From positions 176,330,096 through 176,394,095 of the forward strand of contig CM060985.1 in NCBI GenBank assembly GCA_030765065.1: a DNA stretch of 64,000 nt, written 5' to 3'. Below are positions 32,406-43,540 of this stretch, piece after piece. The notes beneath the pieces were generated by a model. The model saw only the letters and a program-made list of their open reading frames with translations, had not been told where the DNA came from and searched no databases. How positions within the stretch are numbered: position 1 is the stretch's first letter; each line of letters starts with the position of its first letter. Both the position numbers and the translations under genes were made by a program. The DNA comes from Deroplatys truncata. Lineage: Eukaryota; Arthropoda; Insecta; Mantodea; Mantidae.

Positions 32406-32649
32406 TTTGTATATCCACTAATAAGGGCGGGGAAATTCATTTGAATCTAAATGTGCAGCTTCCGTGAAATATCTGAATGAGAATGTAAATGCAAAACAAT
32501 ATTCTGGACATTTCTGAAGTTAGCACGCAGGAGCATGTTTATACGGACTAGGTGGGACCGCAGGTAGTCCGGATGAATAAAAACTTTGATGTATGGTAGT
32601 GAAATCTGATTACCGCAAAAGCAGATCGCTATCAGAACTGTCATGAAAA
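32406..32649. other. Short spacer beside family A
   Basis: Begins with a terminus-like block (TATCCACTAATAAGGGCGGG, cf. ACTAATAAAGATGGAGGG at 5382) that probably completes the B copy. The rest is unassigned. Confidence 0.4.
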
Positions 32650-33441
32650 AATTCTGATGCGTTACACTCACATGACTTTCTCTATTCCTGTACAAACTAT
32701 TTTTACAACCGCTTATTCTCCATATGTTTCATGTTAATCGAGATGTTAATCTTATTGCTAATTTTCTTGTACGTGCAAGGGGAATTGGCAGGCTTTAAGC
32801 GATAGTCAAATATTTTAAGAGTTGGTTGCGATGTGGAGTATTCCATTCTCTTTGCATTACCAGGACAAAAAATGAATAACGAATTCACATTTGAGAAAAT
32901 TAGTATTGAAATATTTAAGGGAATAACAAGTAATATCTCGAAAATGGTTCACTTAACAAAAAGTATTGTATACGACATTAGTGTATTTTAACGTGATCTA
33001 CATTTTTTTGTGTAGTAAAATTTTGTCTATCTCTTATGGTTTACCAGTTATGCAAAAGTCGTTCACAATGAAGAATACTTTTGGAGACATTCCCAGAAAA
33101 TTCAAGATATACATTTTATTTGTCATGAAAATATCTTAAACATATGCTATTTTAATCAAAATCGTTAGAGGCATTTTTGAAAAATTAAAATTGTTCCAAT
33201 GTTCCATGTAAAGGGTAATCTGGGGTGGGGGGATTTTCTTGAAAACCTTTATGTCGCATCTCTGGAAGATACTGAACTTAAATACCAAGTTTTGTGTTTA
33301 TCCGACTGTTCGTTTCTGAGTTATGCTGTTCACAGACACACACACACACACACACGGACATGTTTCCAAAAACCCCATTTTCTAATTTTTGGATGGAATA
33401 TAATACTTCCCCTACTTACTATACGTAGTAGAGCAAGTAAA
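32650..33441 (+). repeat. Family A copy, near complete
   Basis: Left end TCTGATGCGTTACACTCACA at 32653, CA microsatellite at 33335-33354, right terminus TATACGTAGTAGAGCAAGTA at 33420-33440. About 70 bp upstream of the terminus is deleted (the GGATTCAGG and CCGGTGAAAT blocks). Confidence 0.88.
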
Positions 33442-34130
33442 ATAAGATAAATAATCTAACACACTTAGTTTTGTTTTTGTGTGACGCTGACCATGGTAAC
33501 AGTACTTGATGTTAGTTTCCGAGCGAGATACCTCCGCGGAACGTGCGAGACCTGCATTTGGTAGGTTCGGTGGGTAAACACGGAAATCGTGATTAATGGT
33601 GGCTGGATAAACGGGGTTCTTGTGTGTATGTATACAATATTCAGGACAGAATTTACTTAAGTAAATCCATGAAACTGACTTAAGAATTCTTGCGAGTCAT
33701 TTCTCAGATCCTTATGTAAGTAGGGTTTTGGTGGTATGATGATCACCTCAATTTGGACACCCGCTTTCATTAATGCTGGCTAAAGTACTAGTCAGCATAC
33801 TCCTCAGTATTTATGTGAGATTTATCACTTGCCTAGTAAGATCCTGTGATGGTCAGCTCTTTAAATTTACTTTGTACCAGATTACAACTTCGACGTAGGC
33901 CCTAGGCTCGATGGGAATGAAACGCCGAACTTCTTCCGTCAACCCAAAAGCTGTCTCTTTCCGTCTTGCAATGTAGTTTAGTTTTGTTATTAGACGTTTA
34001 AAACCTCTCTTGGAGTCAGATTTACACGTCTAATAGTCATCTTTTCACCACCCTTCCGGCTACCCGCAACCCATAACCCTCTCGCTGTCATTACTAATCT
34101 ACGTCCCCGACATAGTCACATCTGGTATAG
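33442..34130. repeat. Family D copy 2 in unassigned DNA
   Basis: About 33640-34120 matches 820-1440 (shared TAAGTAAATCCATGAAA, AATTCTTGCGA and CTACGTCCCCGAC). Similarity is patchy. No coding content seen. Upstream, 33500-33580 has a tRNA-like look (GTTCGGTGGGT) without clear boxes. Confidence 0.5.
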
Positions 34131-34139
34131 GCGCTGGTT

Positions 34140-35500
34140 TGGGCAAAGTGACCTTAGTCACATCTGGTGGAACCGTCAAGGGCTCCGTGACTATATATAC
34201 GGGGTCTTCAGATTTATTCGGCCGTAGCCGTGTCAGTTGTTTACGCATTGCATCAATACTTTGTGACGAGCTCTGGCAGAGAACTAGCGAAAAATGGGTG
34301 GATGTCAGCAGTTTTAAGGTCACCTTAGTGAAATGGGACTTGTATCATATTTACATTTACATCGGTAAGTATAACTTTTTACTTTCTCTACTACGTATAG
34401 TAAGTAGGGGAAGTATTGTATTCCACCCAAAAATTCGATACCGAGATTTCACTGGGAATATATGTTTTGAGACTCCCTGAATCCAAAAAAAGCATTTTTT
34501 GGAAACATGTCCGTATGTGTCTGTGTGTATATGAACAGCATAAGAAACGAACAGTCGGATAAATACCAAACTTGGTATTTAGGTTCAGTATCTTCCAGAG
34601 ATGCGACACGAAGGTTGTCAAGAAAATGCCCCCACCCCAGACTACCCTTTACATGGAACATTTTTCGAAAATTTTAATTTTCTCAAAAGTGGCTCTAACG
34701 ATTTTGATTAAAATATCATATGTTTAAAATATTGTCACGAGAAATGAAATGTATGTCTCGAATTTTCTGGGAATGTCTCCAAAAGTATTCTTCATTGTGA
34801 ACGACTTTTGCATAACTGGTAAACCATAAGAGGTACACAAAATTTTACTTCACAAAAAATGTAGATCGCGTTAAAATACACAATTTATGTCATACATTTT
34901 TTTTGTTGAGTGAACCATTTTCGAGACATTGCTTGTTATTCCCTTAAATTTTTCAATACTCATTTTCTAAAATGGGAATTCGTTATACATTTTTTGTCTT
35001 GGATATGCAAAGAGTATTAATCTGAGGCAAAGAGAATGGTGCTGCACCTAGCAACCAGCTATTAAGAGATATGTATGTGCTTAAAGGCTATGTTTTTTCT
35101 ATATTCCCCTTGTAAATATATTTTCCCCTTACATCTACAAGAATCTTAGAAATAAGATAGAGTCTGCAAATGTTTATCTCGATTAACATGAAGTAGATGG
35201 AGAATAAGCGTTTGTAAAAATAGTTTGTACAAGAGTAGAGAAAGTCACGTGAGTGTAACACATCAGATTTTTTATCATGTTTTGTCTCGGGACTTGATAA
35301 ACGTTTGGGCAATAATAGAAAAATCACTCAAACAGCGACCAATATCGTAACGATAGATTCCCTCGTATCCTTCCAGTTCGGAAGTAGTACTCAACCATGC
35401 AAATTATGCGATCAATGGTCACTTCCATCTCGTATGTAAAGAACGCACAAAATGTTCTAATGAAAAACAGCTCTGCACCGCCGCTGCTTACCGTCAACTG
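34140..35500 (-). repeat. Family C copy 2, split by a family A copy
   Basis: 34250-34360 and 35385-35500 match the two halves of family C at 26800-27140. The family A copy at 34377-35274 lies between them, so family A inserted into family C. The minus-strand frame at 35324-35536 preserves the segment IRTFCAFFTYEMEVT. Confidence 0.6.
34377..35274 (-). repeat. Family A copy, inverted, near complete
   Basis: Right terminus at 34377 (TTTTACTTTCTCTACTACGT in reverse) and left terminus AGTGTAACACATCAGATTTT at 35253-35272. One of the best-preserved copies; it interrupts family C. Confidence 0.9.
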
Positions 35501-35536
35501 TTCCGAATTCAGAAACGTATTGAATCCGAAGTTCAA
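35324..35536 (-). pseudogene. Unknown conserved ORF, second copy
   Basis: The minus-strand frame from 35536 reads MNFGFNTFLNSEQLTVSSGG then AELFFIRTFCAFFTYEMEVT. From GGA onward it aligns with the frame at 26832-27131. It diverges after MVEYYFRTG. The further-downstream part lies at 34099-34323 beyond the inserted repeat and is frameshifted. Function unknown. The upstream ~25 residues may represent the true N-terminal side missing from the other copy's ATG-initiated frame. Confidence 0.4.
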
Positions 35537-35870
35537 TTCTGCATCTCTACTTTGAGATAAGGGGCTCAGTGATCTAATGATGACGTCATGGCGGTAAAGG
35601 CCGAAAGAAATCTGAAGACCGCATTATATTGCGATGCGAAATGCAGATGCTGACATCACACTCATCAGCCCGCTGAGTAGGGCCGATGGTGCTCATTGTT
35701 AACGTGAGCTAGTAGCGCAATGTTTAACATGTTGGAAAGTCATGCTGAGGGTCGAAAGTTCAAACCACGCTTATTCATTTCTGTTCATGTTTTGGGAACG
35801 TTCTAGCAAAACATGATTTCCTACCGAATATATTAGAAAGTGGATTTGTCTATATAAATACGCAGTTTCA
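35537..35870. other. Unassigned spacer
   Basis: Includes a tRNA-like segment near 35706-35775 (GAGCTAGTAGCGCAATG, then AGTTCAAACCACGC) that could be a SINE head, and a TATATAAATA motif near 35850 just upstream of the transposase relic. Neither is certain. Confidence 0.35.
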
Positions 35871-35879
35871 GCCGTGTGG

Positions 35880-36455
35880 AACAAAGTTTTCGAATAGAGT
35901 GTATCTGGATAGGTATGCGGGGAAGCGCAGCTGAATACAACGGAGGCACGTCGTCTATACCAACAGAGAACGCTTCCTACAGATCACATGTTTTTGCCAG
36001 ATGCAAACCGCCTTCTGGAATCAGGAACAGTGCCTCTGGATGCGAGAGGCGGCCTTACAAGTACGATTGCCTTCAACGTTTGTACTGGTATATTCTATGA
36101 TCTCACTGTGAATCACTATCTCCACTTCCTACACAGCTGCCTATTCTACTGGATGAAGTGCCGCTGCAGAATCGACTATGAGGTACCAATACGATGGGGC
36201 GCCAGCTCATTCGGTCCGTCGTGTAACGGCTTATCTCGATGCCACGTACCCTGAGCGATGGGTCGGGCGGCATGGACAAATAGGGTGGCCAGCACGCTCA
36301 CCAGATCTAACCCCTTTAGTTTTCGTTTTAGTGGGTTATCCTAAAGTTATTGTGTACCAGGAGGGGCCAATTACTCCTCAACAGCTCAGGGAACGCATCA
36401 TTTTAGCTTTCCTTAACATCACACCGGCCATGTCGTGCGGGTTAGACTGGTGATG
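35880..36455 (+). pseudogene. DDE transposase relic (DUF4817-type family)
   Basis: TEARRLYQQR near 35945 resembles the N-terminal DUF4817 region. LPILLDEVPLQN near 36140 leads to YQYDGAPAHSVRRVTAYLDA near 36184 (catalytic Asp in the DGAPAH motif), then WVGRHGQIGWPARSPDLTPL near 36263 and FVLVGYPK, where FFLWGYMK is expected. The third catalytic position (an acidic residue in SPDLTPLDFF) reads Val, so it appears lost. At least two frame changes. In this family the enzyme is a cut-and-paste transposase common in insects. No inverted ends were located. Confidence 0.78.
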
Positions 36456-37108
36456 ATGGTTAGGAGATCTTGCATCAGGCGGCATGGTGGCCAGTTCTAA
36501 CATCTATTACAACCACATGGAGGGAACGGGTAAATTGTAAAGGTTTATCTTCATGATGTTATAGTCACTGTTAAATGCACTATTTTGGGAGCCAAAGTGG
36601 TTCAGAATGATTATAATATGGGCTTGAAAACGTTATCTAGTTTGTATGTACGTACTGCGTTTTGTAAACTCTCAGAACAATTTATTGGCTTTCTTTTGTA
36701 TGAAAGAATAGCTTTAAATAGTAAAATATTATTTAATGGTGCCTTATGTATTTAGGTTATAATTACAATGTTATATGCGTTTATTTATGAGAGCATAATC
36801 TAACAAGTAACTATTTGTGCGTTAAAGAAATTTATATAATTAAACTAATCAAGTGAAACGACACTTCCGTGCCAAACTATCAGTTCTCGTTAAATTTACT
36901 AAACATAAAAAGTACTTTCAAGTGGCAGCATTTGAAGGTAGGAGCTTCACCAGTGAAGGCCAACGCGCACACTTTGCGCTATGAGTGGAAGTCACTGCAC
37001 GCACAGCGGTGAAAAGCAGTTATTTCGGCCGAAATTGATACGACGCGTGGACAGTGTCTACGTATAACCTTTACAACTTCTCGACCCGTAGCTGAGAACA
37101 CTCACCAC

Positions 37109-37159
<51 letters not shown>

Positions 37160-37216
37160 ATACATTTTTCATTCGGTAGTAGAGAAAATTATGGAATTGT
37201 TGCATATCATATGTGT
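36456..37216. other. Unassigned spacer with a TA microsatellite
   Basis: 37111-37155 is an almost pure (TA)n run. The rest has no gene or repeat match. Confidence 0.5.
37111..37155. repeat. (TA)n microsatellite
   Basis: About 22 consecutive TA units read directly from the sequence. Confidence 0.98.
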
Positions 37217-38160
37217 TTACTTTCTCTACGACGTATAGTAAGTAGGGGAAGTTATGTATTCCACCCAAAAATTCGATACCGAGATTTCACCGGAAATATA
37301 TGTTTTGAGATCCTTGAATCCAAACAAACCATTTTTGGGAACATGTCCGTGTGTGTGTCTGTGAACAGCACAAACGAACATTCGGATAAACACCAAACTT
37401 GGTACTTAGGTTCAGTATCTTCCAGAGATGCGACAAGAAGGTTTTCAAGAAAATCCCCCCACACCAGATTACCCTTTATATGGAACATTTTTCGAAAATT
37501 TTAATTTTCTCAAAAATGGCTCTAACGATTTTGATTAAAATATCATATGTTTAAGATATTTTTATGTTAAATGAAATGCATATCTCAAATTTTCTGGGAA
37601 TGTCTCCAAAAGTATTCTTCATTGTGAGCGACTTTTGCATCACTGGTAAACCATAAGAGATAGACAAAATTTTACTACACAAAAAATATAAATCGCGTTA
37701 AAATACACAATTTATGTCATATACATTTTTGTTGTGAGTGAACCATTTTCGAGATATTACTTGTTATTCCCTTAAATTTTTCAATACTCATTTTCTCAAA
37801 ATGGAATTCGTTATTCATTTTTTTGTCTTGAATATGCAAAGAGTATTAATCTGCGGCAAAGACAATGGTGCCTGCACATAGCAACCAGCTATTAAGAGAT
37901 ATGTCTATGCTTAAAGGCTACTGTATTTCTATATTGCCCTTGCAAATACAAAACAAGGGGAACACAGTACGGCTTAAGCGATAGTCAAATATTTTTAGAA
38001 CTGGTCACTATGTGTAAAGTGTAATTCTCTTTGCATGTCAAAGGATCGTTTCTGCAAGTGTTTATCTCGATTAATATAAAATAAATGGAGAATAAGAGTT
38101 TGTAAAAATAGTTTGTACAAGAGTAGAGAAAGTCACGTGAGTTTAACACATCAGAGTTTT
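37217..38160 (-). repeat. Family A copy, inverted, near complete
   Basis: Right terminus at 37217 (TTTACTTTCTCTACGACGTA in reverse). Left terminus AGTTTAACACATCAGAGTTT at 38140-38159. Confidence 0.9.
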
Positions 38161-38911
38161 CTTAAAGGTTTCATACCAGTTTTAGATAAGATGAGGATAA
38201 AGAAGACAGAATACTGTTTCGCTGGATGTAAGGACTTGAGACAGAAACCAGTTGCAGGAGTCATGGACCTCACTGGCCACGTAGTTTCCTAACGCACGCT
38301 TCAGCCGTAAACCGAAACGAGACACGAAGGAAAACGACCCAACAGAAAGAAGGGAAAGCGATAAGGAAGAGCTCGACCTTTCACGTCAAACCCTCTCCTT
38401 ACTCCCTCTGTGGGTCTTCCGAATGAGACATTTATCGGATACGCCCGCGGTTCAATCCGCACGCAAACGTTTAAGTAATACAGTAAACATATTCCAGAGA
38501 ATTAAGTTCACCCACATTTCCTAACTTTCTTTTGAAGTTGTGGATCGTCTTATCTTAAGGAATGGACTTGAAGGTTACTTCGGATATAACAAACATCTCT
38601 ATTCCCCCAGAAATAACATTTTTCAAGGATCTTTAGCCCAAAAAATCGATGTTTTGAAAAAGGTCAATATGCTTGCGTGTGTGTCTAAACGGTATCAAAA
38701 GTCTGAGCATATATTAAAGTATATACAATAGTTTAAACTATAACAGTGTACCAGGTGGACCAACCGCGCCGTATTTCACGTGTGCAGATATCCCTTCGTA
38801 CATTAAAGGAGTTGTAGAACTCAACGGGGCAATTCCAATTAAAACAGATCAGTGAGAAGCTGGCGCATTAGTGTGACAGACCTTCGTTCTATTTTTTTTA
38901 ACCTCATTAGA
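38161..38911. other. Unassigned stretch
   Basis: No gene or repeat match. 38430-38470 has a B-box-like GGTTCAATCC, too little to call a SINE. Confidence 0.35.
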
Positions 38912-39836
38912 TTTTTACTTTCTCTTCTACGTATAGTAAGTAGGGGAAGTATTGTATTCCACCCAAAAATTCGATACCGAGATTTCACCGGAAATATATA
39001 GCATTTTTGGAAACATGTCCGTGTGTGTGTCTGTGAACAGCATAACTCAGAAACGAACAGTCGGATAAACACCAAACTTGGTATTTAGGTTCAGTATCTT
39101 CAGAGATGCGACACGAAGGTTTTCAAGAAAATCCCCCTACCCCAGGTTACCCTTTACATGAAACACTTTTCGAGAATTTTAATTTTCTCAAAAATGGCTC
39201 TAACGAATTTTTATTAAAATATCATATGTTTAAGACATTTTCATGACAAATGAAATGTATATCTCGAATTTTCTGGGAATGTCTCCAAACGTATTCTTCA
39301 TTGTGAACGACTTTTGCATAACTCGTAAACCATAAGAGATAGACAAAATTTTAGTACACAAAAATGTAGATCGCGTTAAAATACACAATTTATGTCATAT
39401 ACATATTTTTGTTGAGTGAACCATTTTCGAGATATTGCTTGTTATTCCCTTAAATTTTTCAATACCTATTTTCTCAAATGGGAATTCATTATTCATTTTT
39501 TTGTCTTGGATGTGCAAAGAGTATTAATCTGTGGCAAAGGGAATGGGTCTGCATCTAGCAACCAGCTATTAAGAGATATGTCTATGCTTAAAGGCTACTG
39601 TATTTCTATATTGCCCTTGCAAATACAAAACAAGGGGAACATAGTAGCCTTAAGCGATAGTCAAATATTCTTAGAACTGGTCGTTATGTGTAAACTGCAA
39701 TTCTCTGTGCATGTCAAAAGATAGTGTCTGCAAATGTTTATCTCGATTAATATGAAATAGATGGAGAATAAGAGTTTGTAAAAATAGTTTGTACAAGAGT
39801 AGGGAAAGTCATGTGAGTGTGACACATCAGATTTCT
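38912..39836 (-). repeat. Family A copy, inverted, near complete
   Basis: Right terminus at 38912 (TTTTTACTTTCTCTTCTACG in reverse); left terminus AGTGTGACACATCAGATTTC at 39816-39835. Most of the CA-microsatellite neighbourhood is shortened. Confidence 0.9.
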
Positions 39837-40508
39837 TTGCTTGTTTCGGGAACCGCCGCCTTTTATTATAACTACTTGTTGCTGCTCTTCAGTGTAAAAC
39901 ACGCAAGCGCGCACATGATATGCAATTAGAGTTTTGCCAGCAGCGTGGTGTATAAGGCATCACTTGCTATTCGCTAGTACTTCGCTTCTGGACACGTCTC
40001 AAACGTCAAGAGATTTGGACTACATTAGAAATATCCCAGGCTGGTAGCCCGTGGTCTACTGGCTTCCTACTTCATCTTAGAAGTTTTGTCTACACCTGCG
40101 GTAGCGGCTCGAAGTGTCCTTGTGGATATCTCGGTCGCTACTGAAGAAGTACAGTACACCAGGCCTACAATCCTGGTCCTCTCGATTGTGGGTCACAGAC
40201 GTTATCGCCCGAGCCATCCCGCTCGGTAGAACAGCGGTTAAGCTACTTAATTTCTACTCAAATACTTCGAGTTCGATTCGTCGTAATGGAATGCTACCTT
40301 CTATTATTCAAAATAGTTTTACTGTAATATATTTAAATAATATTGCTCCTATTACTTAATTTGTCTCACAAATATAAATACAATAGTGGTTAAATTTGTG
40401 GTTATAAAATTTAATTTACTGAGTAAGAAACCTCCTTCCAATCGATAAACTAATGTCATGGTTGCCATCTACCGGTACGACGGACTACTAAATGAACGTG
40501 GCATATAT
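39837..40508. other. Unassigned stretch with a SINE S2 head fragment
   Basis: 40187-40225 read in reverse (CGAGCGGGATGGCTCGGGCG, then ATAACGTCTGTGACCCACA) matches the S2 SINE head at 13590. No other feature recognised. Confidence 0.55.
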
Positions 40509-41440
40509 AAAAATCTGATGTGTTACACTCACATGACTTTCTCTACTCTTGTACAAACTATTTTTACAAACGCTTATTCTCCATCTGCTTCATGTTAATC
40601 GAGATAAACATTTGCAGACTCCATCTTACTGCTAATTTTCTTGTAGATGTAAGGGGAATATATATTCACAAGGGCAATATAGAAATCCAGTAGCCTTTAA
40701 GCACATACATATCTCTTAATAGCTGGTTGCTAGGTGCAGCACCATTCCCTTTGCCACAGATTAATACTCTTTGCATATCCAAGACAAAAAAATGAATAAT
40801 GAATTCCCATTTGAGAAAATAAGTATTGAAAAATGTAAGGGAATAACAAGCAATATCTCGAAAATGGCTCACTCAACAAAAAAAATGTATGTGAAATGGT
40901 AAATTATGTATTTTAACGCGATCTACATTTTTGTGTAGTAGTATTTTGTCTATCTCTTATGGTTTACCAGTTATGCAAAAATCGTTCACAATGAAGAATA
41001 CTTTTGGAGACATTCCCAGAAAATTCAAGATATACATTTTATTTGTCATGAGAATATCTTAAACATATGATATTTTAAACAAAATCGTTAGAGCCAGTTT
41101 TGAGAAAATTAAAGTTTTCGAAAAATGGTCCATGTAAAGGGTAATCTGGGGTGGGAGGATTTTCTTGAAGACCTTCGTGTCGCATCTCTGGAAGATACTC
41201 AACCTAAATACCAAGTTTGGTGTTTATCCGACTGTTCGTTTCTGGGTTATGCTGTTCACAGACAGACACACACAGACAGACACACAGACTCACAGTCGCA
41301 CACACGGACATGTTTCCAAAAATGCTTTTTTTGGATTCTTGGGGTCTCAAAACATGTATTTCCGGTGAAATCTCGGTACCGAATTTTTGGGTGGAGTACA
41401 ATATTTCCCCTACTTACTATACGTAGTAGAGAAAGTAAAA
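40509..41440 (+). repeat. Family A copy, full length
   Basis: Left end TCTGATGTGTTACACTCACA at 40514; CAGA/CACA microsatellite near 41260-41305; right terminus TATACGTAGTAGAGAAAGTA ending at 41437. The next copy starts 4-5 bases later in the same orientation. Confidence 0.92.
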
Positions 41441-41481
41441 ATCTGATGTATTGTACTCATATAATTCTAGTACAAACTATA

Positions 41482-42303
41482 GGTCAGTTAAATTATATTA
41501 GAACCCACGAGGCCTCTCTCTACTGCGTGAGACAGCCAACAGTTGCCGGGGAAATTACACCGGAAGAGACGGCCTAGAAATTGAAATTGAGTTTCCTTAT
41601 CTTACTCGTATAATAGATGCTGGAAATGTTGAACTGCTCTTAAACAGGCAGCATATCTGGTGTAAATATTCTCGCTCACTCTCCAAAGCTCAGTATCAGG
41701 TGCTCTTGTGATTTCTTGCACAATGTTTTCTCTAAGTTCCTGTAGTGTGCGAGGACGGGAACGATACACTTTGTCTTCTAAAGAACCCCATAAATAAAAA
41801 TCACACTCAGGAGAACGAGGGGGCCACAAATCAACACTAATTATTCTGTCATCAAACACCTCTCTTATTGCATGTAATGATTCGGCAGCCGTATGTGCTG
41901 TTTCAGAATCTTGCTGGAACCAACCATACGATTTCTCTTCTTCTGTCAAGCGATTGCAAAATGGCCTGAGAATTAACCTCTGATATCGCTTTGCATTTAT
42001 TGTTTCATCAAAGAATATGGGTCCTATTATACTTCTAGCACTTATCGCACACCAAAATCCAATTTTCTGATCATAATGAAACGTTTCATCACAAGAATTC
42101 CTGCTGCTGATCTTCGGAGAGTGAGCGAGAATATTTACACGGGATATGCTGCCTGTTTGAGAGCAGAAGGTCAACATTTCCAGCATCTAATATAAGGTAA
42201 TGATTTTAGTCCGCCTCTTTTGGCGTTATTTCCCCGGCGACTGCCGGCTTTCTCGCGCAGTAGAGAGAGGCCGCGAGTGGGTACGAATATAATTTAACTA
42301 CCC
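41482..42303 (-). mobile_element. Foldback DDE transposon nested in family A
   Basis: Inverted arms: left GGTCAGTTAAATTATATTAG at 41482 and right, read in reverse from 42303, GGGTAGTTAAATTATATTCG. Similarity continues through CGGCCTCTCTCTACTGCG, CCGGGGAAAT and further inwards, about 190-220 bp per arm. TA lies at both edges, possibly TATA. The inner part of each arm is the 3' end of the transposase gene, present once in sense and once in antisense. Total length 822 bp. Confidence 0.9.
41602..42186 (-). CDS. DDE transposase C-terminal ORF (rearranged)
   Basis: A 194-codon uninterrupted minus-strand frame. Residues from about 36 onward are the catalytic half of an insect DDE transposase: KIGFWCAISARSIIGPIFFD, then the acidic residue in WFQQDSETAHTAAESLHAI (the usual motif is QQDNATAHT), and LWPPRSPECDFYLWGSL, where the last catalytic acid is Asp in CDF. 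The first ~30 residues (MLEMLTFCSQTGSISRVN) come from the inverted duplicate of the gene's own 3' end and are not transposase sequence. The DNA-binding half is missing, so autonomous activity is unlikely, although the frame has no stop. Same superfamily as the relic at 35.9 kb. Confidence 0.8.
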   Translation of the reverse strand: MLEMLTFCSQTGSISRVNILAHSPKISSRNSCDETFHYDQKIGFWCAISARSIIGPIFFDETINAKRYQRLILRPFCNRLTEEEKSYGWFQQDSETAHTAAESLHAIREVFDDRIISVDLWPPRSPECDFYLWGSLEDKVYRSRPRTLQELRENIVQEITRAPDTELWRVSENIYTRYAACLRAVQHFQHLLYE

Positions 42304-43139
42304 TATACCTTTAGAAACGCTTATTTTCCATATATTTCACGTTAATTGAGATATCGAGATGTTAATCTTATTGCTAATTTTCTTGTAGATGCAATGGGAA
42401 TATGGTATGTTTTAAGCGACAGTCAAATATTTTAAGAGCTGGTTGCTATGTTGGGCATTCCATTCTTTTTTTTATGTCGAGGACATAAAAAAAGGAATTG
42501 CGAATTCCGATTTGAGAAAAAGTATAAGTATTGGAAAATTCAAAGAAATAACAAGCAATATCTCGGAAATGGTTCTTTCGACAAAAAAAGATGTATATGA
42601 CATAAATTCTGTGTTTTAATGAGATCTACATTTTTTGTGTAGAAAATGTTTGTCTATCTCTTACGGTTTACTAGTTATGCAAAAGCCATTCAGAATGAAG
42701 AAGACTTTTGGGCAATTCCCAGGAAATTCAAGATATACATTTCATTTATTATGAAAATATCTTAAAACATATGACGTTTTAATCAAAATCGTTAAGGCCA
42801 TTTTTTAGAAACTTAAAATGCTCTAAAAATGTTCCATGTAAGGGGTAATCTGGGGTGGGGAATTTTCTTGAAAATTTCGTGTCACATCACTGAAAGATAC
42901 TGAACCTAAATACCAAGTTTCGTATTAATCCGACTTTATGTTTTTGAGTAATGCTGTTCACAGACACAAACAGGGTTTTTGGATCCAGGGGGTCTCAAAA
43001 CATGTATTTCCGGTGAAATCTCGGTATTGAATTTTTGGGTGGAATGCAATACTTCCCCTACTTACTATACATAGTAGAGGAAGTAAAACGTTGAGGAGCT
43101 ACACTTGCAACCTCAGGAACAGAAGGATAGGACTAGAAA

Positions 43140-43540
43140 TGGAGTAGAACTTAACACCTCGTTCTATGTAGATCTTTGCTATCTAGGCGCCCCCGGGGGA
43201 GAGAAATGAGTCACAGGACGACCGGTTCAAAAGGCACGACAGATAGAGGGCAGGAACCCTACCGTTTACAGATTTGAACTCTCAGGGTGGTGGCTGGTGC
43301 TGCCAATTCCCCTCCCCCCTGTGGGCTCACACATCCCCTGGTGGGCCTGGGATCCGGTGACCGCTTGCAGTCCGGAGGACGAACGCTTGCAAACCCTAAA
43401 GGAAACAAAGTAGATGAAACATGAAGTGAAATAGGAATGAAGGGATAGGAAATTCTGGGGATGTAATGTCCTTCCCAGCATTCGCCTAGTGACCAGTGGA
43501 AACTCGGCCGAGGGAATCGAACCCACTCTCTACCACTGAG
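43140..43540 (-). mobile_element. tRNA-derived SINE, minus strand
   Basis: Read in reverse from about 43540: CTCAGTGGTAGAGAGTGG with B box GGTTCGATTCCCTCGG, then a body with TTTCATCTACTTTGTTTCC that resembles the central part of the SINE at 21786. The 3' part includes GGCCCACCAGGGGATGTG. Target duplication not identified. Confidence 0.7.

Larger units (their letters stand above)
41441..43089 (+). repeat. Family A copy split by a foldback DDE element
   Basis: Left end TCTGATGTATTGTACTCATA at 41442, directly after the previous copy. Interrupted at 41481 and resuming at 42304 (TATACCTTTAGAAACGCTTA). Right terminus TATACATAGTAGAGGAAGTA at 43068-43087. The two copies form a head-to-tail dimer. 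Confidence 0.9.

Noticed and set aside
37111..37155. (TA)n run as a regulatory or origin element
   Set aside because: A simple microsatellite with nothing else supporting a function.
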